DNA of 64,000 bases from Anaeromyxobacter sp. Fw109-5 (GCF_000017505.1 NC_009675.1:4034501-4098500); one strand, 5' to 3'. Counted from the first letter of the stretch, positions 26,576 to 35,584 are shown. Numbers and translations: made by a program. Notes: generated by a model not told the origin, from the letters alone.

Positions 26576-27618
26576 TGAACCGCACGCTCCCCCTCCTCCT
26601 CGCCGCGCTGGTCGTCGCGGGGTGTAGCGCCAAGGCCAAGAAGGTCGAGAAGGAGCAGCAGGCGCAGCGGCCCGAGCCGGAGTTCCCGCACTCGATCCAC
26701 GTGGATCAGGGCATCGAGTGCGCGGACTGCCACGCCGGGATCGACAAATCGACGTCGCTGTCGCAGCAGCACCTCCCCACGAGCGAGAAGTGCAGCGAGT
26801 GCCACGAGGGCTACGACGCCCCGAAGCCGGGGCCGCTCCCGCAGCGCATCAACTTCTCGCACGCGAAGCACCTCGGCCAGGCGGCGGTGAAGGGCAAGTG
26901 CGACACCTGCCACAAGAAGCTGCCCGAGATGGGCGAGCCGCGCTGGTCGATGCCCATGGACACGTGCACCGCGTGTCACAAGCACCAGGCCGACTTCAAC
27001 GAGGGCCGCTGCCGCCCCTGCCACGTGGACCTGAAGGGCTACTTCCCCGAGCGCGCCTACTCGCACCAGGGCGACTGGATCCGCCTGCACGGTCCCCTCG
27101 CGCGCCCCAGCGCCGAGAGCTGCGCGCAGTGCCACGACCAGCCCTACTGCGCCGAGTGCCACTCCGCGACCACCGCGGCGGCGCGCCCCTCCATCATTTT
27201 CCCGGAGGAGGTCGAGCGGGGCTTCATCCACCGCGGTGACTACGTCTCGCGCCACATGGTGGAGGCCGCGAGCGATCCGGCGAGCTGCCAGCGCTGCCAC
27301 GGGCGGAAGTACTGCGAGACCTGCCACGAGCAGCAGAACCTGCAGGGCGTCATCGGCGCCGGCCGGATCCCCGAGTCGCACGCGAAGCTCGGCTGGTCGA
27401 ACGACCGCGCGAGCGGGAACTTCCACGGCGACGCGGCCCGCCGCAACATCACGAGCTGCGCCGCGTGCCACGACCAGGGCGCGGACTCGCTCTGCGTGGC
27501 CTGCCACCAGGTCGGCGGCCCCGGCGGCAACCCGCACCCGAGCTCGTTCCGCAAGCGCCACGACGCCGGCGACATCCGCGACAACGCGATGTGCCGGAAC
27601 TGCCACACGGCCGGGTAG
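26575..27618 (+). CDS. dodecaheme c-type cytochrome lipoprotein
   Basis: This 347-aa protein has lipobox VVAGC (C17). Twelve CxxCH sites are seen in order: CADCH, CSECH, CDTCH, CTACH, CRPCH, CAQCH, CAECH, CQRCH, CETCH, CAACH, CVACH and CRNCH, about one heme per 28 residues. Extra histidines (FPHSIH, FSHAKH, YSHQGDW) could be distal ligands. The lipid anchor suggests placement on the outer membrane. Together with the coupled porin it would carry respiratory electrons to or across the outer membrane, as OmcB-type cytochromes do in Geobacter; the role here is inferred. A hairpin terminator follows. Confidence 0.92.
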   Translation: MNRTLPLLLAALVVAGCSAKAKKVEKEQQAQRPEPEFPHSIHVDQGIECADCHAGIDKSTSLSQQHLPTSEKCSECHEGYDAPKPGPLPQRINFSHAKHLGQAAVKGKCDTCHKKLPEMGEPRWSMPMDTCTACHKHQADFNEGRCRPCHVDLKGYFPERAYSHQGDWIRLHGPLARPSAESCAQCHDQPYCAECHSATTAAARPSIIFPEEVERGFIHRGDYVSRHMVEAASDPASCQRCHGRKYCETCHEQQNLQGVIGAGRIPESHAKLGWSNDRASGNFHGDAARRNITSCAACHDQGADSLCVACHQVGGPGGNPHPSSFRKRHDAGDIRDNAMCRNCHTAG

Positions 27619-27639
27619 CCCTCCGGACGCGCTGAAACC

Positions 27640-27674
27640 ACGAGGCCCGGTCGCGCGAGCGGCCGGGCCTTCGT
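27640..27674. terminator. bidirectional hairpin between the cytochrome and mpl genes
   Basis: ACGAGGCCCGGTCGC (27640-27654) pairs with GCGGCCGGGCCTTCGT (27659-27674) with one bulge and one mismatch around a GCGA tetraloop. It lies between convergent genes and could terminate both. Confidence 0.65.
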
Positions 27675-27696
27675 CCATCGTGGTCGCGCTCGGAAC

Positions 27697-27727
27697 CGCT
27701 CACCCTGAGCCTGTCGAAGGGTGAGCG
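27697..27727. repeat. palindromic element (core TGAGCCTGTCGAA), covariant copy
   Basis: CGCTCACCCT (27697-27706) pairs perfectly with AGGGTGAGCG (27718-27727) around GAGCCTGTCGA. Compared with the copy at 15279, one base pair in the stem is changed on both sides (G-C to A-T), a compensatory change that preserves the hairpin. Confidence 0.85.
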
Positions 27728-27750
27728 AGATCGCGGGGAACGCGCGCCCT

Positions 27751-29172
27751 TCAGTGAAGGGCGGACAGCAGCTTTCCCCAGATGCCGCCAAACGCCCCGT
27801 TCGACATCGCCACCACGACGTCTCCCGGGCGCGCCGTGGCGGCGATGGCCGGGACCATCTCCTCCACCGTCGCGAACGCGCGCGCCGGCGTGCCGGCCGC
27901 GGTGACGTCGCGGACCACCGCGTCCACGTCCAGCCGCTCGCTCTCGGGGACCCGATCCGTGGGGGCGGGGCGGAGCAGGAACACCTCCGCCGCGTCGCGC
28001 CACGTCGCGCCGGCCGCGTACTCGCGCTGGTGGAGGTTGCGGCGGCTGGTGTTGGAGCGCGGCTCGAAGGCGGCGAGGAGCCGCGCGCCGGGGTACGCGC
28101 CACGGATGGCGGCGAGCGTCTTCTGCACCGCGCGCGGGTGATGGGCGAAGTCGTCGATCACCGTCACCCCGCCCGCCTTTCCGCGCACCTCCTGGCGGCG
28201 CTTCACGCCGTGGAACGCGCCCAGCCCGGCGGCGATCTCGGCGGGCGAGAGCCCGAGGGCGCTCGCGGCGGCCGCGACGCCCAGCGCGTTCTCGACGTTG
28301 TGCGCCCCGCCGACCGGCAGCAGGACCTCGGCGAGCGCCTCGCCCCTGCGCGCCAGCGTGAAGCGGGCGCCCTCCGGGGAGAGCGCGAGCCCCCGCGCCT
28401 CCCAGTCCGCGCCCGGGCGGTCGACGGCGTAGGTCTCGACGCGGCAGCGGGCGCCGCGGGCGATGCGGAGCACGCTCTCGTAGCTCGCGCAGGCGGCGAG
28501 GAAGCCGTCCTCCGGCAGGATCCCCATGAACCGCTCGAACGCGCTCTCGTAGTGGGCCTCGTCGCGGTAGATGTCCGCGTGGTCGAGCTCGCAGCTCGTG
28601 AAGATCGCGGTGCGCGGGCGGTAGTGGAGGAACTTGGGCCCCTTGTCGAAGTACGCCGTGTCGTACTCGTCGCCCTCGACCGCGAAGTGCGGGCCTGCCC
28701 CGAGCCGGTAGTTGGAGTCGAAGTCGCGCGTGACGCCGCCGACGAGGAACGAAGGATCGCGGCCGGCGTGGTGGAGGAGGAAGCCCATCATCGCGGAGGT
28801 GGTGGTCTTCCCGTGCGTGCCGACCACCACCACCCCGTGCCTCGGCGCGATGAACGCCTCGCCGAGGGCCTGCGGGAACGAGACGTGGGGCAGCCCGCGC
28901 TCCCGCATCGCCGTCGCCTCCGGGTTCACGCTCCGGACGACGTTGCCGACGACGACGAGGTCGGGCCGGGCGCGATCGAGGTTCTCGGCCCGGTAGGGCG
29001 TCATCACCTCGATGCCCCAGCGCTCGAGCTGGGTGGACATGGGCGGGTAGACGTTCTCGTCGGAGCCCGTCACCGTGTGGCCGGCGGCCTTGAGCATCCC
29101 CGCGAACGAGCCCATGCCGGTGCCCGCGACGCCGATGAGGTGGATGCGCTTCACCTGGGACCAGTCGATCAC
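27751..29172 (-). CDS. mpl: UDP-N-acetylmuramate:L-alanyl-gamma-D-glutamyl-meso-diaminopimelate ligase
   Basis: This 473-aa Mur-ligase-family protein starts at GTG 29172, preceded by AAGGAG. It shows the N-terminal nucleotide-binding motif HLIGVAGTGMGSFAGMLKAAG, the ATP loop GTHGKTTT, EGDEYDTAYFDK, AFHGVKRRQEVRG, FEPRSNTSRR and the Mpl-type C-terminal SNGAFGGIWGKLL. Mpl attaches the recycled tripeptide L-Ala-gamma-D-Glu-mDap to UDP-MurNAc in the cytoplasm, so muropeptides released during growth re-enter wall synthesis. It is the third gene after ldcA and a serine hydrolase on the same strand, which fits a recycling operon. Confidence 0.95.
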   Translation of the reverse strand: MIDWSQVKRIHLIGVAGTGMGSFAGMLKAAGHTVTGSDENVYPPMSTQLERWGIEVMTPYRAENLDRARPDLVVVGNVVRSVNPEATAMRERGLPHVSFPQALGEAFIAPRHGVVVVGTHGKTTTSAMMGFLLHHAGRDPSFLVGGVTRDFDSNYRLGAGPHFAVEGDEYDTAYFDKGPKFLHYRPRTAIFTSCELDHADIYRDEAHYESAFERFMGILPEDGFLAACASYESVLRIARGARCRVETYAVDRPGADWEARGLALSPEGARFTLARRGEALAEVLLPVGGAHNVENALGVAAAASALGLSPAEIAAGLGAFHGVKRRQEVRGKAGGVTVIDDFAHHPRAVQKTLAAIRGAYPGARLLAAFEPRSNTSRRNLHQREYAAGATWRDAAEVFLLRPAPTDRVPESERLDVDAVVRDVTAAGTPARAFATVEEMVPAIAATARPGDVVVAMSNGAFGGIWGKLLSALH

Positions 29173-29257
29173 TGCGCTGCTCTCCTTGGTAACGAACGGC
29201 CGCTCGGCTCGGGGCTGGGCCGCCCGTCTCCGCGACGGGGGACGCCGAGCCGAGGGA

Positions 29258-30442
29258 CTACCCGATCCCCAGCCCGTCCGCCACCGCGTCATGGAACCGG
29301 CGGCGCAGCTCGCGGATTCGCGGCTTGTCCGATCTCCCGGAGGGGTGGACGTGGTTCGTGAGCAGGGCGCACACCACGCCGGCGTCGAGGTCGAGCCACA
29401 GCGAGCAGCCGGTGTAGCCGAGGTGGCCGAGGGCGCCGCGCGGGCCGCGGCCGAGGCGGCTGCCGACGGCGGGGGCGGCGCCGCTCGGCGTGTCCCATCC
29501 GAGGGCGCGGGCGCTGCCGGGGGTCGAGGCGTCGCGCCGGGCGAACTCCTCGGCCGCGGACGGCGGCACGAGCGCGCCGCTTGCGCCCTGGAGCGCCTCC
29601 AGCCACGCCTGACCGAGGGCGGCGACCTCCGCGGCCGTGGAGAACAGCCCCGCGTGTCCCCCGACCCCTCCCATCGCCCACGCGTTGTCGTCGTTCACGG
29701 CCCCGCGCACCAGCTCGCGCCGGGGGGCGCTCCAGCCGGCGGGGACGAAGGTCCGGCCGTCGGCCCAGGCGCGCCGTGAGGCCGCCGCCGCGTCGAGGTA
29801 CCCGGTGGAGGCGAGGCCGAGCGGGCCGAACACCCGCCGCTCGGCGAGCTCCGCGAGCGGCGCCCCCGCGATCGCCTCCACGAGCAGCCCGAGCGCGATG
29901 AAGCCGGGATCGCAGTAGCAGGCGCGGGTGCCGGGCGCCGCCTCGACGGGCTCCGCGAGGACCGCCTCGCGCACCAGCGCGCGGCCGCGCCGCGCGGCCT
30001 CGCCGAGCGACGCCGCCGGTGGCCGCTCGCCGGGGGGCAGGAATGCGCGGCCCGCGAGCGGATCCCGCGCCACGCGCTCGTAGTACGGCCTCCACTCCGG
30101 CAGCCCGCTCGCGTGCGCGAGCAGGTGCCTTGCGGTGACCGCCGCCTTGCCGCCTGCCTCGAACCCGGGGAGCAGCCGCGCGACCGGCGCATCCAGGGCG
30201 AGCTCGCCGGCGCCGGCGAGCTGCGCCGCGAGGGTCGCCGTCGCCATCACCTTCGTGAGCGACGCGACGTCGAAGAGATCGTCGCGGCGGAGGGGGCGCG
30301 CGACGGGCGAGTCGAGCTCTCCGTGGCAGCTCGCGTGGACGAGCCGGCCGCCGGCGAGCACCGCGGCCGAGAGCGCGCCCGCGACGCCTTCGCTCCGGCC
30401 CGCCTCGAGCACCCCCGCGACGGGCGCGAGGACCGGCGTCAC
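29258..30442 (-). CDS. serine hydrolase, beta-lactamase class C/AmpH-like
   Basis: This 394-aa protein starts at GTG 30442, overlapping the ldcA stop by 4 bp (GTGA). It has the class C/penicillin-binding serine motif S61-LT-K64 (FDVASLTKVMATATL), a Tyr at the second motif position (ACYCDPGFIALG) and the beta-lactamase-family segments LLAHASGLPEWRPYY and GHLGYTGCSLWLD. No clear signal peptide is seen, so it may be cytoplasmic. Relatives cleave D-Ala-containing peptides or esters. Between ldcA and mpl, a muropeptide or D-Ala peptide substrate is the best guess. Confidence 0.85.
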   Translation of the reverse strand: MTPVLAPVAGVLEAGRSEGVAGALSAAVLAGGRLVHASCHGELDSPVARPLRRDDLFDVASLTKVMATATLAAQLAGAGELALDAPVARLLPGFEAGGKAAVTARHLLAHASGLPEWRPYYERVARDPLAGRAFLPPGERPPAASLGEAARRGRALVREAVLAEPVEAAPGTRACYCDPGFIALGLLVEAIAGAPLAELAERRVFGPLGLASTGYLDAAAASRRAWADGRTFVPAGWSAPRRELVRGAVNDDNAWAMGGVGGHAGLFSTAAEVAALGQAWLEALQGASGALVPPSAAEEFARRDASTPGSARALGWDTPSGAAPAVGSRLGRGPRGALGHLGYTGCSLWLDLDAGVVCALLTNHVHPSGRSDKPRIRELRRRFHDAVADGLGIG

Positions 30443-31374
30443 GCGACCCCCCTCTCCCCCTCGGTCCACTCCTCGAACACCAGCCTCGGCGCGCCGCTCT
30501 CTCCGGGCCCGGGAGCGACGAGCGTGGCCCGCGCGCCGAGCGGCACGGCGAAGTTCGCGTCCTCGTGGCCGCAGGGCACGCCCTCGATGGCGGGCACGCC
30601 GAGCGCCAGGACCGCCTCGCGCACCACGTCGGCGCCGTGCGCGTTGGCGTCGTCGCAGCCGGTGAGCTGGCCGATGGCGACCCCGGCCAGCTCGCGCAGG
30701 GCGCCCGTGAGGGCGAGGTGCGTGAGGTACCGGTCCAGCCGGTACGGCTTCTCGCCCACGTCCTCGAGGAGGAGGATCGCGCCTGCGAGCCTCGGCGCGT
30801 ACGGCGTCCCGGCGAGGTGCGAGAGGAGCGTGAGCGAGCCGCCGAGGAGGGGTCCCGTGGCGCGGCCCGCACGGACGGTGGCTCGCCCGGCGAGCCCGGC
30901 CCCCGCGCGAGGCGCGCTCCCCCGCAGCAACGCCTCGAGGTGGACGAGGGCCTCCTCCGGCAGCCGCGAGAGCTGGGTGACGCCCGGCCCGTGCACCGTC
31001 GCGAGCCCGGCGCGGTTCAGGTGCGCGTGCAGCGCGGTGATGTCGGAGAAGCCGAGGAGCAGCTTCGGGCGGGCGAGGAGCGGGGCGGGATCGATCGCCG
31101 GGAGGAGCCGCATGGCGCCGTAACCGCCGCGCGCGCAGAAGATCGCCCGGGCCTCCACGTCGGCCACCGCCTCGCGCCACTCCGCGACGCGGCGGGCGTC
31201 GTCGCCGGCGAGGTAGCGCCAGCGCGCGGCCACGTCGTCGCGCATCCGCGGCTCGAGCCCGAGCCGCCGGGAGAGGACCGCCAGGCCGCGCTCGAACGGC
31301 TCGGGATCGAACGGGCTCGCGGGGGCGATGACGCGAACGACGTCCCCTGGGCGCAGCGCGGGCGGAAGGATCAC
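30439..31374 (-). CDS. ldcA: LD-carboxypeptidase (family S66)
   Basis: This 311-aa protein starts at GTG 31374. The S66 triad is intact: nucleophile S110 in LLLGFSDITALH, E204 in ILLLEDVGEKPYR and H270 in GVPCGHEDANFAVPLGA, which lines up with E. coli LdcA S106/E200/H270. LdcA removes the terminal D-Ala from murein tetrapeptides in the cytoplasm, giving the tripeptide that Mpl uses. It is first in the ldcA-hydrolase-mpl operon. TATCCT lies 7 nt before the GTG without a Shine-Dalgarno sequence, another leaderless arrangement. It is divergent from acs across 247 bp. Confidence 0.93.
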   Translation of the reverse strand: MILPPALRPGDVVRVIAPASPFDPEPFERGLAVLSRRLGLEPRMRDDVAARWRYLAGDDARRVAEWREAVADVEARAIFCARGGYGAMRLLPAIDPAPLLARPKLLLGFSDITALHAHLNRAGLATVHGPGVTQLSRLPEEALVHLEALLRGSAPRAGAGLAGRATVRAGRATGPLLGGSLTLLSHLAGTPYAPRLAGAILLLEDVGEKPYRLDRYLTHLALTGALRELAGVAIGQLTGCDDANAHGADVVREAVLALGVPAIEGVPCGHEDANFAVPLGARATLVAPGPGESGAPRLVFEEWTEGERGVA

Positions 31375-31381
31375 GGCGCGG

Positions 31382-31387
31382 AGGATA
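31382..31387 (-). promoter_or_regulatory. -10 box (TATCCT) placed for a leaderless transcript
   Basis: TATCCT on the minus strand (31387-31382) ends 7 nt before the ldcA GTG at 31374. No ribosome-binding site is present between them. Confidence 0.4.
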
Positions 31388-31621
31388 ACGCCCGCCGGCG
31401 CTCCGGTCGAGGCGTTGCGCCGCAGCGCGTCATGGAGGGCGAGGGCGGGCGCGAGGGCCGGAACGCGCGAGGTCCGTGATCGCCGCCCCACCCGGGAGCG
31501 GCTTTCGCTACCCTGCCCGTAGGATTCTTCTCCGCTACACCCATTGACGAACCCGCGCTCCGGCCCACCCCGCAGGGCCCGGGCGTCGAGGCCGGCGCCC
31601 ACGCCGGCAAGGAGCCGCATC

Positions 31622-33517
31622 ATGCCGAAGCCGCAGCAGCTCGAGGGCGAGGTGTTCCACCCGTCCTCGGAGATCGTCTCCCAGGCCCGCGTGAAGGACT
31701 GGGAGTCGCTCGCGCGCCGCGCCGACGAGGATCTCGAGGGCTTCTGGGCTGCGGAGGCCGAGGAGCTCGAGTGGTACCGCAAGTGGGACAAGGTGCTCGA
31801 CGCGTCGGAGAAGCCCTTCTTCAAGTGGTTCCAGGGCGCCCAGACGAACATCGTCCACAACTGCCTCGACCGGCACCAGCGCACCTGGCGGAAGAACAAG
31901 CTCTCGCTCGTGTGGGTCGGCGAGAAGGGCGAGGTCCGCACCTACTCGTACTTCGCGCTCAACCGGGACGTCTCGAAGTTCGCGAACGTGCTGAAGGCGA
32001 TGGGGGTGAGGAAGGGCGATCGCGTCACCATCTACATGCCCCGCATCCCCGAGATCGTGATCGCCATGCTGGCGACCGCCAAGATCGGCGCCATCCACTC
32101 GGTCGTGTACGGCGGGTTCTCCGTCGACGCGCTCCAGGGGCGCATCGAGGACTCGGAGTCGAAGGTCGTCCTGACCGCCGACGGCGGGTTCATGAACGGG
32201 AAGATCGTCGAGCTCAAGAAGACGGTGGACGACGCGGTCCGCCGCTGCCCGACCGTCGAGACCGTCATCGTGGTGCAGCGCACCGGCCACGAGGTCCGGA
32301 TGGAGCCCGGGCGCGACTACTGGTACCACGAGCTCATGAAGCTCCCCCTCGCGACGGGCCACTGCCCGACCGAGGTGATGGAGTCCTCCGATCCCCTCTA
32401 CGTGCTCTACACGTCCGGCACGACCGGCAAGCCCAAGGGGCTGGTGCACGGGCACGGCGGGTACATGGTCGGGATCTACTCCACGTTGAAGTACGTCTTC
32501 GACGTGAAGGACGAGGACCGCTACTGGTGCGCCGCCGATCCGGGCTGGGTGACCGGCCACAGCTACATCGTGTACGGACCCCTGCTCATGGGGGCGACGA
32601 CCTTCATCTACGAGGGCGCGCCGACCTACCCGTACCCGAACCGCTGGTGGTCGCTCGTCGAGAAGTACGGCATCACCATCCTCTACACGGCCCCGACCGC
32701 GATCCGCGGGCTCATGCGCTTCGGCGAGTCCTGGCCCAACCGCCACGACCTCTCCACGCTGCGGCTGCTCGGCTCGGTCGGAGAGCCCATCAACCCCGAG
32801 GCGTGGAAGTGGTACCACCGCGTCATCGGGAAGGGCCGCTGCCCGATCATGGACACCTGGTGGCAGACGGAGACCGGGATGTTCCAGATCACGCCCGTCC
32901 CGACCATGCCGCTCAAGCCGGGCTCGGCGGCTCGCCCGTTCTTCGGCCAGCACGCGGAGATCCTCGACGAGCAGGGCAAGCCCGTGCCCGACGGCGAGGA
33001 GGGCTACCTCGTCCTGGACCGGCCCTGGCCCGCCATGGCCACGACGATCTACCGGGACCCGGAGCGCTTCGTCCGCACGTACTGGAGCAGGTACCCCGGC
33101 AAGTACATGGCCGGCGACTCCGCGAAGCGCGACCGCGACGGCTACTACTGGGTCATCGGCCGCACCGACGACGTCATCAAGGTGTCCGGCTACCGGCTCG
33201 GCACCGCCGAGATCGAGAGCGCGCTGGTCTCCCACCCCGCCGTGGCGGAGGCGGCGGTCATCGGGCTACCGCACGAGGTGAAGGGGCAGGCGATCCACGC
33301 CTACTGCCTGCTCCGCCAGGGCTTCAAGGCGAGCCCCGAGCTCGAGGACGAGGTGAAGACCCACGTCGCGCAGCACCTCGGGCCCATCGTCCGACCGGAG
33401 AAGGTGAGCTTCGTCGACGTGCTGCCGAAGACCCGCTCCGGAAAGATCATGCGCCGGGTGCTGAAGGCGCGCGCGCAGGGGCTCCCCGAGGGCGACGTCT
33501 CGACCCTGGAGGAGTGA
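31622..33517 (+). CDS. acs: acetyl-CoA synthetase (AMP-forming)
   Basis: This 631-aa protein starts at ATG 31622, with AAGGAG upstream. It carries the adenylate-forming motifs YTSGTTGKPKGLVHGHGG (phosphate loop), LLGSVGEPINPEAWKWYH, DTWWQTETG (the Trp that limits the acyl pocket to acetate), GYYWVIGRTDDVIKVSGYRLG (hinge) and the C-terminal PKTRSGKIMRR, whose lysine is the usual regulatory acetylation site. It activates acetate to acetyl-CoA, supporting acetate as electron donor and carbon source. The length is slightly below the typical 650 aa. The next gene starts 26 bp downstream. Confidence 0.97.
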   Translation: MPKPQQLEGEVFHPSSEIVSQARVKDWESLARRADEDLEGFWAAEAEELEWYRKWDKVLDASEKPFFKWFQGAQTNIVHNCLDRHQRTWRKNKLSLVWVGEKGEVRTYSYFALNRDVSKFANVLKAMGVRKGDRVTIYMPRIPEIVIAMLATAKIGAIHSVVYGGFSVDALQGRIEDSESKVVLTADGGFMNGKIVELKKTVDDAVRRCPTVETVIVVQRTGHEVRMEPGRDYWYHELMKLPLATGHCPTEVMESSDPLYVLYTSGTTGKPKGLVHGHGGYMVGIYSTLKYVFDVKDEDRYWCAADPGWVTGHSYIVYGPLLMGATTFIYEGAPTYPYPNRWWSLVEKYGITILYTAPTAIRGLMRFGESWPNRHDLSTLRLLGSVGEPINPEAWKWYHRVIGKGRCPIMDTWWQTETGMFQITPVPTMPLKPGSAARPFFGQHAEILDEQGKPVPDGEEGYLVLDRPWPAMATTIYRDPERFVRTYWSRYPGKYMAGDSAKRDRDGYYWVIGRTDDVIKVSGYRLGTAEIESALVSHPAVAEAAVIGLPHEVKGQAIHAYCLLRQGFKASPELEDEVKTHVAQHLGPIVRPEKVSFVDVLPKTRSGKIMRRVLKARAQGLPEGDVSTLEE

Positions 33518-33543
33518 AGATTCGGAGGGCGCCCGGGGGGACG

Positions 33544-34800
33544 ATGCGGGATACTCGCGCCCCGATGTCCTTCCGCGCTCCGCTCTGGAAGAGACCGCGC
33601 GCGCAGCTGCTCGCGCTCACGGCGGTGATCTGGGCGCTGGTCGCCGCGATCTTCGTGATCGCCTGGCCGGTGCTCCTCCCGTTCGTCCTCGCCGCGCTCG
33701 CGGCCTACGTCATCGATCCCCTCATCTCGCGGCTCGCGCGCACCCGGGTCGGCGGGCACGCCGTCCCGCGCTGGGGCGCGGTGGTGGTCGTCTACCTCGG
33801 GATCGGCGCGCTCGCCTACCTCGCCGGCGTCTCGATCTTCCCGCAGATCTACCGCGAGGCGGTGCGCGGCCTGGTCGAGCTGCGCGACTTCCTGGCGAGC
33901 GTCACGCCCGAGAAGATCGACGCCTGGGCGCGCGCGATCGACGCGTTCCTGGAGCAGTACGGGATCCCCGTCGACGTGCTGCCGTACGAGGGGCCGCGCC
34001 AGGGGGCGCGCTTCTCGGTGGATCTCGCCGCCGGGATCGCGGCGGCGCTGCGCGACGCGAGCGAGAGCATGCGCGGACGGGTCGGGGACGTGGTCGCGTT
34101 CTCGCGCGCGATCCTCGCCGGCACGTTCCAGGCGATGTTCTTCAGCATCCTCCTGTTCATGCTGACGGCGTTCATCTCCATGGACGCGCCGCGCATCGTG
34201 CGGTTCTTCGAGACGCTCTTCCCCACCCAGGCGCGCGACGACTTCCGGCGGCTCCTGCACGGCATCGACTCCGGCCTCGCCGGGGTGGTGCGCGGGCAGC
34301 TCACCATCATGCTGGTGAACGGGGTGCTGACGCTCATCGGCCTCCTGGTCATCCAGGTGCCGTTCGCGTTCGCGCTCGGCGCGCTCGCCACCATCCTCTA
34401 CGTCGTCCCCATCTTCGGCACGATCCTCTCCTCCATCCCGATCGTGCTGCTCGCCCTCACCGCTGGGGGGCTCTCCAAGGCCCTCCTGGCGCTCGGGTGG
34501 ATCCTCGTCATCCACGCGCTCGAGGCGTACGTGCTGAACCCGAAGATCATGGGCGACGCCTCGAAGATCCACCCCGTCCTCATCGTGCTCGCGCTCGTCA
34601 TCGGCGAGCGCACCTGGGGGCTCGTCGGCGCCCTGCTCGCGGTTCCGGTGGCGAGCGTCGTCGTCGCGATCTTCCGGTTCCTGCACCGCAAGCTGGCGGA
34701 GCTCGACGAGCGCGCCGCCCAGCCGCCCATGGTGCCCGCAGCCCCCCCCACGCCGGACGTGGCGCCGCGCGCGCCGCGCACGAAAGGAAGCTCATCATGA
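33544..34800 (+). CDS. AI-2E-family (YdiK/TqsA-type) membrane transporter
   Basis: This 418-aa protein starts at ATG 33544, with GGGGGG upstream; ATG 33565 is an alternative. There are about seven to eight helices: a pair at the N-terminus (LLALTAVIWALVAAIFVIAWPVLLPF), one near 75-95, and a cluster after residue 190 ending in the conserved GALLAVPVASVVVAI. The segment VRGQLTIMLVNGVLTLIGL and YVVPIFGTILSSIP are family signatures. Members export autoinducer-2, ions or metabolites; the substrate here is unknown. The stop codon overlaps the next start (ATGA). Confidence 0.9.
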   Translation: MRDTRAPMSFRAPLWKRPRAQLLALTAVIWALVAAIFVIAWPVLLPFVLAALAAYVIDPLISRLARTRVGGHAVPRWGAVVVVYLGIGALAYLAGVSIFPQIYREAVRGLVELRDFLASVTPEKIDAWARAIDAFLEQYGIPVDVLPYEGPRQGARFSVDLAAGIAAALRDASESMRGRVGDVVAFSRAILAGTFQAMFFSILLFMLTAFISMDAPRIVRFFETLFPTQARDDFRRLLHGIDSGLAGVVRGQLTIMLVNGVLTLIGLLVIQVPFAFALGALATILYVVPIFGTILSSIPIVLLALTAGGLSKALLALGWILVIHALEAYVLNPKIMGDASKIHPVLIVLALVIGERTWGLVGALLAVPVASVVVAIFRFLHRKLAELDERAAQPPMVPAAPPTPDVAPRAPRTKGSSS

Positions 34801-35528
34801 GAAGGACCCTCGCCGTGCTCGCCGCCCTGGCCCTCGCGACGTCCGCGCACGCCCAGGGCGACAAGGCCGCCGCCCCCGAGAAGAAGCCCGCGCCGGCGCC
34901 CGCCCCGAAGAAGACGACCCCGGCCGACACCGAGAAGACGCTCTACTCGGTCGGCCTCGCGGTCGCGAACAGCCTCCAGGTCTTCTCCCTCACGCCCGCC
35001 GAGCTCGAGACCGTGATGCGCGGCATCCGCGACGGCGCCACCGGCAAGGCGAAGACGGAGCTCGATCCCCAGGCCAGCGCCGCGGTGAACGAGCTCGCGC
35101 GCGGGCGCATGGAGAAGGCGAACGCGGCCCAGTCCGCGAAGGAGAAGGAGTCCGGTCCGGCCTACCTCGCCAAGGCCGCCGGCGAGAAGGGCGCGACGAA
35201 GACCGCGTCGGGCGCGATCGTCATCCCCATCAAGCAGGGCACCGGCGCGACGCCGGCCGCCACCGACAAGGTCAAGGTCCACTACACCGGCACGCTCGTG
35301 AACGGGAAGGTCTTCGACAGCTCCGTGCAGCGCGGCCAGCCGGCGGAGTTCCCGCTCGGCGGCGTCATCAAGTGCTGGACGGAGGGGCTCCAGAAGCTGA
35401 AGGTCGGCGGGAAGGCCAAGCTCGTCTGCCCGTCCGACATCGCGTACGGACCGCAGGGTCGCCCGCCGGTCATCCCCGGCAACGCGGTCCTCACCTTCGA
35501 GGTCGAGCTGCTCGAGATCGTGAAGTAG
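34797..35528 (+). CDS. FKBP-type peptidyl-prolyl isomerase, exported (FkpA/Mip-like)
   Basis: This 243-aa protein starts at ATG 34797, with AAAGGAAG upstream. A signal peptide ends at AHAQ and is followed by a Lys/Pro/Ala linker. A helical FkpA-type dimerisation region follows (TLYSVGLAVANSLQVFSLTPAELETVM), then the FKBP domain from residue 140 (DKVKVHYTGTLVNGKVFDSS, IAYGPQGRPPVIPGNAVLTFEVELL). It should catalyse prolyl isomerisation or act as a chaperone for periplasmic and outer-membrane proteins. Start-stop overlap with the transporter indicates coupling, though no joint function is obvious. A hairpin follows the gene. Confidence 0.93.
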   Translation: MRRTLAVLAALALATSAHAQGDKAAAPEKKPAPAPAPKKTTPADTEKTLYSVGLAVANSLQVFSLTPAELETVMRGIRDGATGKAKTELDPQASAAVNELARGRMEKANAAQSAKEKESGPAYLAKAAGEKGATKTASGAIVIPIKQGTGATPAATDKVKVHYTGTLVNGKVFDSSVQRGQPAEFPLGGVIKCWTEGLQKLKVGGKAKLVCPSDIAYGPQGRPPVIPGNAVLTFEVELLEIVK

Positions 35529-35550
35529 CCTCCGCTCCGTCCGGCCTCCC

Positions 35551-35584
35551 GCGCCCGCGGTCCGCCACGCGCGGCCGCGGGCGC
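35551..35584 (+). terminator. hairpin after the FKBP gene
   Basis: GCGCCCGCGG (35551-35560) pairs perfectly with CCGCGGGCGC (35575-35584), 23 bp after the stop codon. There is no U-tract. Confidence 0.45.

Noticed and set aside
30439-31374. Apparent loss of the catalytic serine in LdcA (GYGAMRLL)
   Set aside because: Counting against E. coli LdcA shows that the nucleophile lies in the later G-x-S-D motif, which is intact here (GFSD, S110).
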